From NCBI GenBank assembly GCA_002869185.1, contig PKTN01000001.1, positions 620,001 to 684,000 on the forward strand: DNA of 64,000 nt, written 5' to 3'. A program made the position numbers and the translations under genes. The stretch comes from Denitrovibrio sp. (GTDB taxonomy: Bacteria > Chrysiogenota > Deferribacteres > Deferribacterales > Geovibrionaceae). Below, piece after piece: positions 56,960-64,000 of the stretch (positions are counted from its first letter, which is position 1; each line of letters begins with the position of its first letter). Under the pieces are notes generated by a model. That model ran no database searches, was not told the DNA's origin, and worked only from the letters and a program-made list of their open reading frames with translations.

Positions 56960-58393
56960 TTATTGCATCAGGTAAATAAGCTGATTGTTTTTCATAAAAT
57001 AGAGATATTTCGTATTAGTATTTTCTATCTTACGGCCTACGATAGTTACCCCAGAATAAACATCATGCACAAAGACAGAGCCGGTAGATTCCACTGTTTT
57101 AATGAAGCCCTGAACTCTGTTGCTGAGTGCACCGGGAAGAACTGACGGCAGAGGTGAGTCCTGTAGTTTCTTGACGGCTGTCCCACATCTAAAATAGTTC
57201 TCAATTCTATCTATGCTGTGAGTCATTGTATTCGTAGTGACAGCAGCGACCTGATCACATGCTCCGTTTTTCATGACGTAATGTACATCAATGACAGAAT
57301 TCACATCAGTGACGGTCATTACAGGCTTGGAAGCAGATACAACCGCTACAAACTGATCTTTGCCAAGCCCCGCTGCCTCGATCTGCCCCTGAAGCTTTTG
57401 CTGGAGTATCTCTTTAAGAGTGCCACCAATAGAAGACGGCTTAACTGCTGGAGCCTGACTGATTTGCTCAGGTTTAGCACCAAGCCTCCCCTCTTTAGCA
57501 AATATCTCATAGCGATATTTACTGTTCCCATGCGCAAATCTCACATAAAATGGTTTTGTGTCAGAAGAACACTGGAAAGTTGCATCTGTAGGTATAAAAG
57601 AAAAAGCGATGTCTGCGCTTCCATACCCCTTCAAGGGCTCCATATATCCGCCATGATATGTACAATAAGCATTCAGGTCATATAAAACACCTAGATCCTT
57701 ATCAATATCGGTTGCGCTAGCGGAACCTTTGCTATACTCCTGACGTAAGGCTCCATCAGGCTGAACTCTGGCATGAGTGAGAGCTTTTCCGCCAAAGAGC
57801 TTAAACTTAGACTCAAGAAAATCTTTCAAAGATGTACCTTTAGAGTATTTGGTCATAAGCTTTGCCTGATTTTTAGAAAGAATTGGCTTTCCCGAATATG
57901 AGCTCTCTACCAGCATCATGAGCTTTGCTGAAGCCGGTCCACCTAAGCTTGCTCTTGAGTAACTGTTGGTCTTCACAGAGTTTATAGAGAACTCAAGAGT
58001 TCCACCTTTACACTGCCATATCTTTGAGTTCCCGTATGCCTTAGCTGTCTTATATGATTCAGCACCTGTAAAAGAGTCAGTAACTAGCTGAGTAGCTGTC
58101 TTTTCGCCACCGACATTATCACAAATCTCTCTGAGTTTGTTATTAACGTCCATAAACCAGTATTCATCAGTAAGAATTGCCGTTTTTGTAGTTGAAAGGT
58201 TTATATACTCAACAGGATGACTGGCATATAAAAATCTTACACTCCCTATATTTGCAATCTTCTCCCTGAGTGTACTGTTTCCTACTTCTCTTTTCATGTC
58301 AGAAGTATTCGGGGTGCTCAGTTGCACAGCAGTGCCTGAACAGCCAATTATCGCAAAAATAATAAATAACAGTAATAACTTAACAGGTCTCAT
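56960..58393 (-). CDS. Unknown lipoprotein
   Basis: 477 residues, starting at an ATG with GAGG 9 nt upstream and a lipobox in 'FAIIGCSG' (Cys about residue 18). Cys pairs appear in 'EICDNVGG', 'WQCKGG' and 'YCTYHG' and 'FQCSSDT', so the mature part may hold disulfides. A helical, Lys/Gln-rich region (about 325-365) separates two beta-rich halves. No family recognised. It is divergent from the RHH gene. It may be a plasmid or island envelope protein. Confidence 0.5.
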   Translation of the reverse strand: MRPVKLLLLFIIFAIIGCSGTAVQLSTPNTSDMKREVGNSTLREKIANIGSVRFLYASHPVEYINLSTTKTAILTDEYWFMDVNNKLREICDNVGGEKTATQLVTDSFTGAESYKTAKAYGNSKIWQCKGGTLEFSINSVKTNSYSRASLGGPASAKLMMLVESSYSGKPILSKNQAKLMTKYSKGTSLKDFLESKFKLFGGKALTHARVQPDGALRQEYSKGSASATDIDKDLGVLYDLNAYCTYHGGYMEPLKGYGSADIAFSFIPTDATFQCSSDTKPFYVRFAHGNSKYRYEIFAKEGRLGAKPEQISQAPAVKPSSIGGTLKEILQQKLQGQIEAAGLGKDQFVAVVSASKPVMTVTDVNSVIDVHYVMKNGACDQVAAVTTNTMTHSIDRIENYFRCGTAVKKLQDSPLPSVLPGALSNRVQGFIKTVESTGSVFVHDVYSGVTIVGRKIENTNTKYLYFMKNNQLIYLMQ

Positions 58394-58548
58394 ATCTTTA
58401 CACCTCGCAAACAATTTAATCATAATGAGCACATAATATATTCAACCATCATAAATATCAAGTATTTAGATGTATATCTTTATGTATACACTGATCTGCT
58501 TGTCATTTTTAAGTATTTTTAAATGTATAGTTTAGCATTTATATTTAT

Positions 58549-58576
58549 TTGACAATAACTTATGCGTATATATACT
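58549..58576 (+). promoter_or_regulatory. Promoter of the small RHH gene
   Basis: TTGACA (58549-58554), 16-nt spacer, TATACT (58571-58576). The predicted start of transcription, 7-8 nt after the -10, falls on the ATG at 58584, implying a leaderless mRNA. No ribosome-binding sequence lies before the ATG. Confidence 0.6.
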
Positions 58577-58583
58577 CAGATAC

Positions 58584-58742
58584 ATGAAGCCTAAAAAACG
58601 CGAAATGATCCACATACGACTGGACTCTGATAAACACAAACTCCTAAAGAAGTATTCTGTTAAAAACCACAGGAATGTTTCTGATACTGTCCGCATGCTC
58701 ATTGACCAATGGATTGAGCAGCAGGAATCTACTAAATCCTGA
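58584..58742 (+). CDS. 52-residue ribbon-helix-helix protein
   Basis: Short gene with RHH/CopG-like signature: a basic N-terminal strand 'REMIHIRLDSDKHKLLK', a helix, the turn 'NHRNVSD' and a second helix 'TVRMLIDQWIEQQ'. Such proteins are DNA-binding repressors of plasmids, islands or toxin-antitoxin units. It is expressed from a promoter that overlaps its start. Divergent from the lipoprotein gene, so it may control both. Confidence 0.75.
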   Translation: MKPKKREMIHIRLDSDKHKLLKKYSVKNHRNVSDTVRMLIDQWIEQQESTKS

Positions 58743-58883
58743 ACCCTACTTCTATCCTGTATAATATCTCCGTATTATCTTCCTCATATATGACCAATTA
58801 TTAGATACTTATCTAATATATTTTCACAACTAAACATTGTATTTTATACAAATAAATATACATTAATATTATAAGAGGTCAAT

Positions 58884-59072
58884 ATGGAAGATAATGAATA
58901 CTGGGAGCTTGAAAGACGAGCAAGCAATCTGCATCAGCTATCTAGATTGAGTACGGAGTTATGTAGATTTTTAGAATTACCGATAGATCCTGCCGACATG
59001 GCAGTAGATATGGAAAAGGCTTTCGAACAGAGCCTTATAAAGCACGGTATCGTGCCTGAAAAAGATAAATAG
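58884..59072 (+). CDS. Small acidic protein, unknown
   Basis: 62 residues preceded by AGAGG 8 nt upstream of the ATG. Acidic, helical, with Leu-Ser-Arg-rich 'LHQLSRLSTELCRFLELP'. No homologue recognised. It is followed after about 9 nt by a 55-residue membrane protein gene in the same direction, so the two may form a unit. Confidence 0.6.
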   Translation: MEDNEYWELERRASNLHQLSRLSTELCRFLELPIDPADMAVDMEKAFEQSLIKHGIVPEKDK

Positions 59073-59081
59073 GAGATTGAT

Positions 59082-59249
59082 ATGTTAAAACTAATATCCG
59101 AAATCAGAGAGCTTATACATAAGCCATATTACAGACTTTCAATAGCAGAGCGAGGAAGACTTGGTTCTGTGATGATAATGGTTATTACGGTTTTTACTCT
59201 TGTTGCATGTGGACTTATTAAGCTGTCGGCGATACTTACTTACGGGTAG
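59082..59249 (+). CDS. 55-residue single-span membrane protein
   Basis: Starts with ATG after GGAG (AGGAGATTGAT). N-terminal amphipathic/basic residues 1-27, then one membrane span (about 28-48, 'SVMIMVITVFTLVACGLIKL') and a short tail. Candidates are a holin-like, toxin or anchoring peptide; nothing further can be said from sequence. Confidence 0.6.
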   Translation: MLKLISEIRELIHKPYYRLSIAERGRLGSVMIMVITVFTLVACGLIKLSAILTYG

Positions 59250-59254
59250 AGCCA

Positions 59255-59764
59255 CTAGTCTTCTTCATAAAATATCGCCTCGTTGAATTTCTGCTGAATG
59301 TATCCGTGGGATATCTTTATTTTACGGTATTTTGCTATATACTCAGATATCTCACGCCATGACAGCCCGTCTTCCATGTGCATCTTCTTGATCTCCTCAA
59401 AATATTTCTCTTTGACTAATTTGGCTTTCTTGCTGTCCTTTTTGCCTCTACCTGCTTTGATGCGCTCTATGCGGAGCTTACGGAGCTTGTCCGCCTCATC
59501 AAGACTCAAAGTGTCCTTAGTAGCCTGAGCCGTCTCAATTCGCTTCATCGCCCTAAGTGCTAGTAAATGCATAGCAAAATAAAATTCGCTCGCATTTTCC
59601 TTGTCAAATAGTGGCTTATTCTGTCTCGAATAGTCGGTTTGGAGCTTATAGGATTCAATTTTGACTTTTATAGGCAGTTTGGCATAATACTTCGTGAGGG
59701 ATTCCGCCTCATCCTCTGTTATGCCAGTTATTTCGTGTATATATTCTAAATTATAATCGTACAT
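59255..59764 (-). CDS. Unknown protein with a C-terminal HTH-like region
   Basis: 169 residues. The C-terminal part 'EDGLSWREISEYIAKYRKIKISHGYIQQKF' (about 132-160) looks like a helix-turn-helix of homeodomain type. The middle is basic ('RGKKDSKKAKLVKEK'). The N-terminal half is helical. It is convergent with the small membrane protein and divergent from the compact recombinase. It may regulate the recombinase or act in element transfer. Confidence 0.5.
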   Translation of the reverse strand: MYDYNLEYIHEITGITEDEAESLTKYYAKLPIKVKIESYKLQTDYSRQNKPLFDKENASEFYFAMHLLALRAMKRIETAQATKDTLSLDEADKLRKLRIERIKAGRGKKDSKKAKLVKEKYFEEIKKMHMEDGLSWREISEYIAKYRKIKISHGYIQQKFNEAIFYEED

Positions 59765-59834
59765 CTATTTCCCTGTATTTTCTTGGTATATTATACAGTA
59801 TTGCAAATTATTCGCTGAGGCGCTATCATTTTGT

Positions 59835-60758
59835 ATGCGTGGCAGTATTATATATCAAGTCCAGACTATTTTCAAAGAGTCCGGCATCAACCGGATAGGC
59901 ACATCAAAACACTCCGATAAAGAAGCGTTCAGAAACAGCACAGATGAAAAAGTTAATTGGCATGAGATAGGTCAGAATACTGGTATCTACTCATACTCAA
60001 CGGCTGATGATTACCGTGAGATCTGGATATCAGCTTTCAAATACGCAAAAGCTCACTTCGGCGTGAAAGATATTGAGACTATCGCTGGCGAACATCTTCA
60101 AGCGTTTCTACTGGCAAAGATTGATCAAGATGTTAAGCACGCTACCTTTATGCAGTACGCAGCAGCCCTTGAAAAGCTCACTGTGGCTCTAAATATGTAC
60201 GCAGAGAGGAAAGAAACCGGCAATGAGTATCACTTCAGCGAAGATATAGATGTTGCCCGTAAAAAAGCGCACAAGACTCTTCAGAAGTTTGAAGGCATTC
60301 GGACGTATGAAAATCCGGAAGAGCTGATAGAAATGATGACAGATCCTATCCATAGGCTGATAGCTTCTATACAACATATCGGAGGAGCCCGTATGGATGA
60401 GGTCTACGGGATCATGCCTGACTCCATAAAACCAGACAATCGAGTAACCGTTAAAGGTAAAGGTGGTAAGATCAGAGATATCAGAATTAACCCTGAAGAT
60501 CATAAAATGCTTTCTGAAATTCTGGAGAAAAATGGCAACTTCAAGTTTGATAAAGGGAATTACCTGTATCACCTTAAAAAGGCTTCAGCAGAGAGCGAGC
60601 AAAAATACAATGCTTCTCATGGCCTCCGCTGGAACTTTGCTCAGAACCGCATGCAAGAGGTCCAAAAAAACGGTAGAGTGTATGAGCAGGGATTAGTAAT
60701 AGTCAGCCAGGAAATGGGGCACGAACGAGCTGATATTACTGAGCATTATTTGAAGTAA
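59835..60758 (+). CDS. Compact tyrosine recombinase
   Basis: 307 residues with a core-binding half and a catalytic half in which all five features are visible: Arg in 'HIGGARMDEVYG', Lys in 'KGKGGKIRDIRI', H-x-x-R in 'ASHGLRWNFA', and 'MGHERADITEHYL' with the His and nucleophile Tyr near the C-terminus. The C-terminal end is unusually short, with the Tyr only three residues from the stop. No clear ribosome site precedes the ATG. It may excise a sub-element or invert a segment. Confidence 0.8.
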   Translation: MRGSIIYQVQTIFKESGINRIGTSKHSDKEAFRNSTDEKVNWHEIGQNTGIYSYSTADDYREIWISAFKYAKAHFGVKDIETIAGEHLQAFLLAKIDQDVKHATFMQYAAALEKLTVALNMYAERKETGNEYHFSEDIDVARKKAHKTLQKFEGIRTYENPEELIEMMTDPIHRLIASIQHIGGARMDEVYGIMPDSIKPDNRVTVKGKGGKIRDIRINPEDHKMLSEILEKNGNFKFDKGNYLYHLKKASAESEQKYNASHGLRWNFAQNRMQEVQKNGRVYEQGLVIVSQEMGHERADITEHYLK

Positions 60759-60776
60759 ATCATACACTTAAAGATG

Positions 60777-61382
60777 CTACAGTAAATCATCTATTACAGT
60801 TGAATAACCAATTGGTTTCATCTTAAAGCTTTCTAAATTAAGCTTACTTCCTAGAAATAATAAATTATCAAGCTCCGGAACAGTGAACTGGAATGTACCA
60901 TTAACAACACTCTCCCTTAATTCCATTAGAAGTCTTCCGAGAGCATTAATACCGATATAATAGTCCCCTTGTTGCAATGCTCCCCATACTTTATCCTTAT
61001 GACTAAACTCAACTATTGGCAAACCATTTGTAGACAAAAGAACCTGTGCAAACCTCTCTTTATGCTGGTATAGCTTAAGATTTATACAAAACTTCATAAT
61101 CTTAAATCTAACTTTATCCCAATCAGCTCGAGTGTGATCAATATACCTTCGCCCAAACCTTTTTGCTGAAATTGGACTTTTTATATTTATAATTTCATTC
61201 TGAAGCTCAGGATGGTTTGGATATCTCAAAGCTTGATAAAATGCTTCAATAGTCAAAATATGCTTTTCATTCACGCACAAGGGAAAACCGGGAGCCATAT
61301 TCGACAATGCTCCATATTTCCCTTTAGTACTCCTAAAAACAATACATTCATCTTTTTTATACTTTCTATAAAGCGAACTCAT
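60777..61382 (-). CDS. NADAR-family protein (YbiA-like)
   Basis: 201 residues with NADAR hallmarks in order: 'GALSNMAPGFPL', 'TIEAFYQALRYPNHPELQ', 'DWDKVRFKIMKFCINLKLYQHKERFAQVLLSTN', 'IVEFSHKDKVWG' and 'GINALGRLLMELRE'. NADAR proteins are N-glycosidase-like enzymes; known members remove ADP-ribose from guanine in DNA (as DarT1 antitoxins) or act on riboflavin precursors. Its gene follows the PRTase-like gene with one base between stop and ATG (TAAAATG), implying a coupled function. The C-terminal 30 residues are outside the family core. Confidence 0.85.
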   Translation of the reverse strand: MSSLYRKYKKDECIVFRSTKGKYGALSNMAPGFPLCVNEKHILTIEAFYQALRYPNHPELQNEIINIKSPISAKRFGRRYIDHTRADWDKVRFKIMKFCINLKLYQHKERFAQVLLSTNGLPIVEFSHKDKVWGALQQGDYYIGINALGRLLMELRESVVNGTFQFTVPELDNLLFLGSKLNLESFKMKPIGYSTVIDDLL

Positions 61383-61383
61383 T

Positions 61384-62448
61384 TTAATTTACGCCACGAT
61401 TTTGCACAGGAAATAAAGGGTGCCAGCCATTTTGCTGCCACCAAAAGACCAGTGGACAAGTGTTAGATATATTCCTCCACGTAAAATAATGTGTCCCTGT
61501 GCCTAAAGTTAAGTAGGTAGGATTAATCATTCCGAGAGGTCTAAGACTTGCAGCTTCAATATAATCAATTGATTTCATAATTTCGTATCCTTTTTCTAAA
61601 AGGATTTTTTCATATCGGTTTCTGTTTTCTTTACTTGTATAAAATTTTTCTTCATTCGGGTAACTAGCGTTCCTGAGTGCATTATCTTTTTTGGTCATTT
61701 CATGATTACGCTTACATTTTGATTCAATAAAAACAAGGATTTCCTCGAAGTTATCCACATCAGTAGGAAATACATTATTGAATGAAGGATTAGGGTTATA
61801 GTAGTTAACTCTAGGATCGTTTTCAACCTCTGTAACACAATAGAATTTAAGTCTACTCTCAGCATCAAAACCTTCAAATTTTTTCTGTACAGCATATTTC
61901 ACATTACTCATTCCCCACCTATGTAGAATTACAAACATACTTATTATACTAATATCTGATGTGGTAAATTTATCGTGACCATAATCAGATATTGCCTTTG
62001 TTATATTATTACGGAAAGTCCCCCCTGTTGCCAAAACATCATCTAGATATATCCAATTACGTTTTCCATCTTTTTGAGTACATTTTGAAAAATCATAGCT
62101 ATACTCTTTCTCTATTACTTCTCTGATAAACCCTAGAAAAACTCCTTGGCTTTTTCCCGCAGGCTGACAATCCATTAGATATGTTTGATCTAAAAGCTCT
62201 TGAACAGAGGTACAATTATAATCTTTTGCTAAAACGTCTAAAGTACTTTTTAATATACTAAGAGTATGTTGTTTTGACAAATAGCATTCTGGTAATAAAT
62301 GCAATAATTCAGTTAGTAAGAATTCCCTATCATTTTCATCAAACTGGTTTACCCATCGTGCAATATGATTCTCATTAATTGTAACAAAAAGGTCATCCTC
62401 TCTGTAATCTTTTATTATTTTGAGAATGTTAGTAATAAGCTCATTCAT
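61384..62448 (-). CDS. PRTase-CE-type phosphoribosyltransferase-like protein
   Basis: 354 residues. 'WIYLDDVLATGGTF' (about 132-145) is a clean PRPP-binding motif (D136-D137 and T141-G-G-T). The N-terminal ~100 residues are helical and the C-terminal third ends 'FWWQQNGWHPLFPVQN', as in the conflict-associated PRTase-CE group (predicted family; recollection). Its gene starts the pair with NADAR and ends 1 nt before it. It may transfer a phosphoribosyl group to a nucleic acid base or cut a nucleotide, with NADAR reversing the mark. No ribosome site stronger than average precedes it. Confidence 0.75.
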   Translation of the reverse strand: MNELITNILKIIKDYREDDLFVTINENHIARWVNQFDENDREFLLTELLHLLPECYLSKQHTLSILKSTLDVLAKDYNCTSVQELLDQTYLMDCQPAGKSQGVFLGFIREVIEKEYSYDFSKCTQKDGKRNWIYLDDVLATGGTFRNNITKAISDYGHDKFTTSDISIISMFVILHRWGMSNVKYAVQKKFEGFDAESRLKFYCVTEVENDPRVNYYNPNPSFNNVFPTDVDNFEEILVFIESKCKRNHEMTKKDNALRNASYPNEEKFYTSKENRNRYEKILLEKGYEIMKSIDYIEAASLRPLGMINPTYLTLGTGTHYFTWRNISNTCPLVFWWQQNGWHPLFPVQNRGVN

Positions 62449-62769
62449 CGCTACACCACCTATATTTTTTCACTTAACATAATAATTGATGTTTACAGTA
62501 TTTGCAATAGGTGTAACCAGGTGCTGATTTCTAAATAATTATAATAAACTACTAATCCAATTAATAAGTCTTGTCATAATAAAATACCTCATAACCGTCC
62601 TGCTGACTCAAATGATTTTGCAATTGATGTAGTATTTACAGCTTTCCTGTGAAGTATAGTAATCTCCTCTAACATGGTATCGAGATTACCGGACTGGCTA
62701 CCTTTGGGTCTGCAGAGCTTTTTACACTCAGATTTTTTCTGGCTAGTGCCTCTTTAGCTCGACATGAAA
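62449..62769. other. Interval holding a decayed recombinase fragment
   Basis: About 320 nt without an intact gene; includes the fragment at 62589-62766. The sequence to the right of 62449 is AT-rich with no other signal. Confidence 0.5.
62589..62766 (-). pseudogene. Decayed C-terminal fragment of a serine recombinase
   Basis: The minus-strand translation gives 'SCRAKEALARKNLSVKSS', then after a frame change 'LDTMLEEITILHRKAVNTTS' and 'IAKSF', which parallels the C-terminal segments of the intact recombinase at 63343-63936 ('RTKEALARRKAEGQKLG', 'LDSKIEEIRTLHSKGVNTTS' and 'IAKIF'). A frameshift and lost 5' end show it is a relic. The nuclease-like gene lies between the relic and the intact copy. 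Confidence 0.85.
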
Positions 62770-63270
62770 TTAAATTTTGCCGAAATAAATTACGCCTCGC
62801 ACGCCATTAACAAAGTGAAATTCTTTTTGTTCAATACGTTTTACCTTTGATTCGATTTTACTAATATGTTTCTGCCATAGTTTATTTGAACTCTTAGGCA
62901 ACGGAAAAACAATAAACATTACAGCTTTATTTGTATAGTCACTGTTATTGTTTAGTCCTTTGATATCTTTCAAGATACTTTTCATATTATCAGTAATTGG
63001 CCTAGTCTTAGGAATTACATTTTCAGTAGGATAATTTGTATTAGGTGTTTTTAGTTCTATCGCAAAATCATCTATTACAATATCTATCCAATTTTTTTCA
63101 GGAGTAATCTCACTATGTGCAAAATTAGAAAATGAGGTACAAAGCTCAACCTTCATCCACCCTTCAAACTTTGCTCTATTTTTAACAAAAAATTCCAAAC
63201 CTTTATTTTCTTCAAGCTTGGGTATAAAATCTTTACAAACCATATCCCATATTTCATCAAAGCCTGCCAT
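62770..63270 (-). CDS. PD-(D/E)XK-like nuclease
   Basis: 166 residues from an ATG with AGGAG in front. E36 ('EGWMKVEL'), D63 ('WIDIVIDDFA') and E72-x-K74 ('IELKTPN') have the spacing of PD-(D/E)XK nucleases. The family around it ('TENVIPKTRPITDNMKSI') recurs in defence regions; exact function is unknown (recollection). It sits between the decayed and intact recombinases. Restriction-like, repair or toxin functions are all possible. Confidence 0.6.
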   Translation of the reverse strand: MAGFDEIWDMVCKDFIPKLEENKGLEFFVKNRAKFEGWMKVELCTSFSNFAHSEITPEKNWIDIVIDDFAIELKTPNTNYPTENVIPKTRPITDNMKSILKDIKGLNNNSDYTNKAVMFIVFPLPKSSNKLWQKHISKIESKVKRIEQKEFHFVNGVRGVIYFGKI

Positions 63271-63342
63271 AAGTTGCTCCTATTATTTATCTCTCGACTA
63301 CCTATAAAAAACTACATGGTATTAAAAGTAAGAGCAATGGTT

Positions 63343-63936
63343 TTATAACCTCCGGCTTTTTATGAAATGCCTCATAGCCGTCTGACTCACATCGAATATC
63401 TTGGCTATTGAGGTCGTATTTACACCTTTGCTGTGTAGTGTGCGGATCTCCTCGATTTTCGAATCAAGCTTACTGGACTGGCTGCCTTTAGGTCTACCGA
63501 GCTTTTGACCTTCAGCCTTGCGTCTGGCAAGAGCCTCTTTTGTTCGGGAGGAGATAAGCTCACGCTCCAGTTCAGAGGCCAGAGAGAAAGCGAAAGTCAG
63601 AACCTTTGAATTGATGTCATTCCTCAGCACATGGTCATTCTTGACTATATGAACCTCAACATCCTTTGATATGCAAATAGAGAAAATCTCGAAAACTTCA
63701 AGCATGGATCTGCCAAGTCGAGACATCTCAGTAACTATCATCTTATCACCGGCTTCTAGCTTCTCTATTACGTCAGCCAGTCTCCTGTGCTTCCACGACT
63801 TCTTTCCGGATACGGTCTCCTCTATAAACTGTGCCGCTCCCAGCCCCTTCTCAGTGAGATAGGAGGACACAGTATACGTCTGATTCTTCGCATCCTGTTT
63901 GTCGGTAGACACCCGAATATATGCGTAAACAGCCAT
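63343..63936 (-). CDS. Serine recombinase (resolvase/invertase family)
   Basis: 197 residues. N-terminal catalytic domain with the nucleophile Ser in 'AYIRVSTDKQD' (about S10), conserved 'MIVTEMSRLGRS' Arg residues and 'FSLASELERELISSRTKEALA', then the Hin-type C-terminal HTH 'LDSKIEEIRTLHSKGVNTTSIAKIF'. Such enzymes resolve cointegrates or invert DNA. The sequence right of it up to 64000 has no gene. A related, decayed copy is 0.6 kb to the left. Confidence 0.92.
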   Translation of the reverse strand: MAVYAYIRVSTDKQDAKNQTYTVSSYLTEKGLGAAQFIEETVSGKKSWKHRRLADVIEKLEAGDKMIVTEMSRLGRSMLEVFEIFSICISKDVEVHIVKNDHVLRNDINSKVLTFAFSLASELERELISSRTKEALARRKAEGQKLGRPKGSQSSKLDSKIEEIRTLHSKGVNTTSIAKIFDVSQTAMRHFIKSRRL

Positions 63937-64000
63937 AATTACAGCCAGTAGTCACAATAACCGAGAAGGTTTCTAAGAGCCCCTGCAGCAATACGGCAAT

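Larger units (their letters stand above)
43320..64000. mobile_element. Second genomic island in tandem at tRNA-Leu, right end outside the window
   Basis: Begins with the att repeat and a P4-type integrase gene, followed by an AlpA protein, a DUF3987 protein, a type I restriction-modification operon with PrrC, and many small or accessory genes including three recombinases. No third att copy was seen up to 64000, so its right boundary is unknown and the part beyond 56 kb may belong to a further insertion. Confidence 0.7.

Noticed and set aside
43378-64000. A third copy of the tRNA-Leu repeat marking the right end of the second island
   Set aside because: Reading through, no copy of the GCGGGTTCGATTCCCGC core was found; the end is likely outside the window.
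1-64000. CRISPR array
   Set aside because: No regularly spaced repeat and no cas gene was seen.

Overview
The window looks like a chromosomal segment of a low-GC, Gram-negative, probably anaerobic or respiratory bacterium. Diderm signs are the lipoprotein signal peptides, a CsgG-type outer-membrane lipoprotein and periplasmic sensor domains. The His-Gln-Trp type H-box histidine kinases, the NosL-like operon behind an FNR-type site, the long GAPDH and the overall gene set fit Deferribacterota best, with Campylobacterota as the main alternative. This placement is inference from gene content; there is no rRNA in the window.

Region 1 (1-36.9 kb) is chromosomal backbone. It opens with a sensory/transport cluster: a binding protein coupled to a truncated sensor protein, a double-NosL protein, a MacB/FtsX-type ABC transporter, a Cys-rich membrane protein, a Cache-PAS histidine kinase and a LuxR-type regulator. 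Housekeeping genes follow: inositol monophosphatase, ZapE-like ATPase, XRE-cupin regulator, then mutS2-cvpA-yqeY-PduO-type adenosyltransferase-pfkA on the minus strand, and a CHASE2 adenylate cyclase. Next come a CsgG/FlgT-like envelope operon whose last gene is split by an in-frame TAA, and the yicC-gmk-rpoZ-coaBC-uracil-DNA glycosylase operon. The backbone ends with slipin, a long GAPDH, carA-mltG-unknown-ppx-DUF445, and a periplasmic-binding-domain histidine kinase.

Region 2 (36.9-43.4 kb) is a small integrated element in tRNA-Leu(CAA). It is bounded by a 58-bp perfect direct repeat covering the tRNA 3' half. It carries a tyrosine integrase with a zinc ribbon, a protein of unknown function, an AlpA/Xis-type HTH protein, an HUH/G2P-type replication initiator with a GC-rich cruciform beside it, and a membrane diguanylate cyclase as apparent cargo.

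Region 3 (43.4 kb to the window end) is a second island in tandem at the same tRNA. It starts with a P4-type integrase and carries AlpA and a DUF3987 primase/helicase-like protein. A complete type I restriction-modification operon follows, in the order hsdM-rhuM-hsdS-prrC-hsdR; its fourth gene is a PrrC-type anticodon nuclease with the catalytic Arg-Glu-His set visible. Further right are a DUF6933-like protein, an unknown lipoprotein, several small proteins (a 52-aa RHH regulator with an apparently leaderless start, a 62-aa protein and a 55-aa membrane protein), a compact tyrosine recombinase, a coupled NADAR + phosphoribosyltransferase-like gene pair, a PD-(D/E)XK-like nuclease between a decayed and an intact serine recombinase, and the window edge. 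No third copy of the tRNA repeat was seen, so the right end of this island is probably outside the window.

The most interesting systems are the NADAR/PRTase pair (possible base- or nucleotide-modification/demodification conflict module), the RM-guarding PrrC anticodon nuclease with an inserted RhuM gene, and the small replicating-integrating element with a c-di-GMP cargo.
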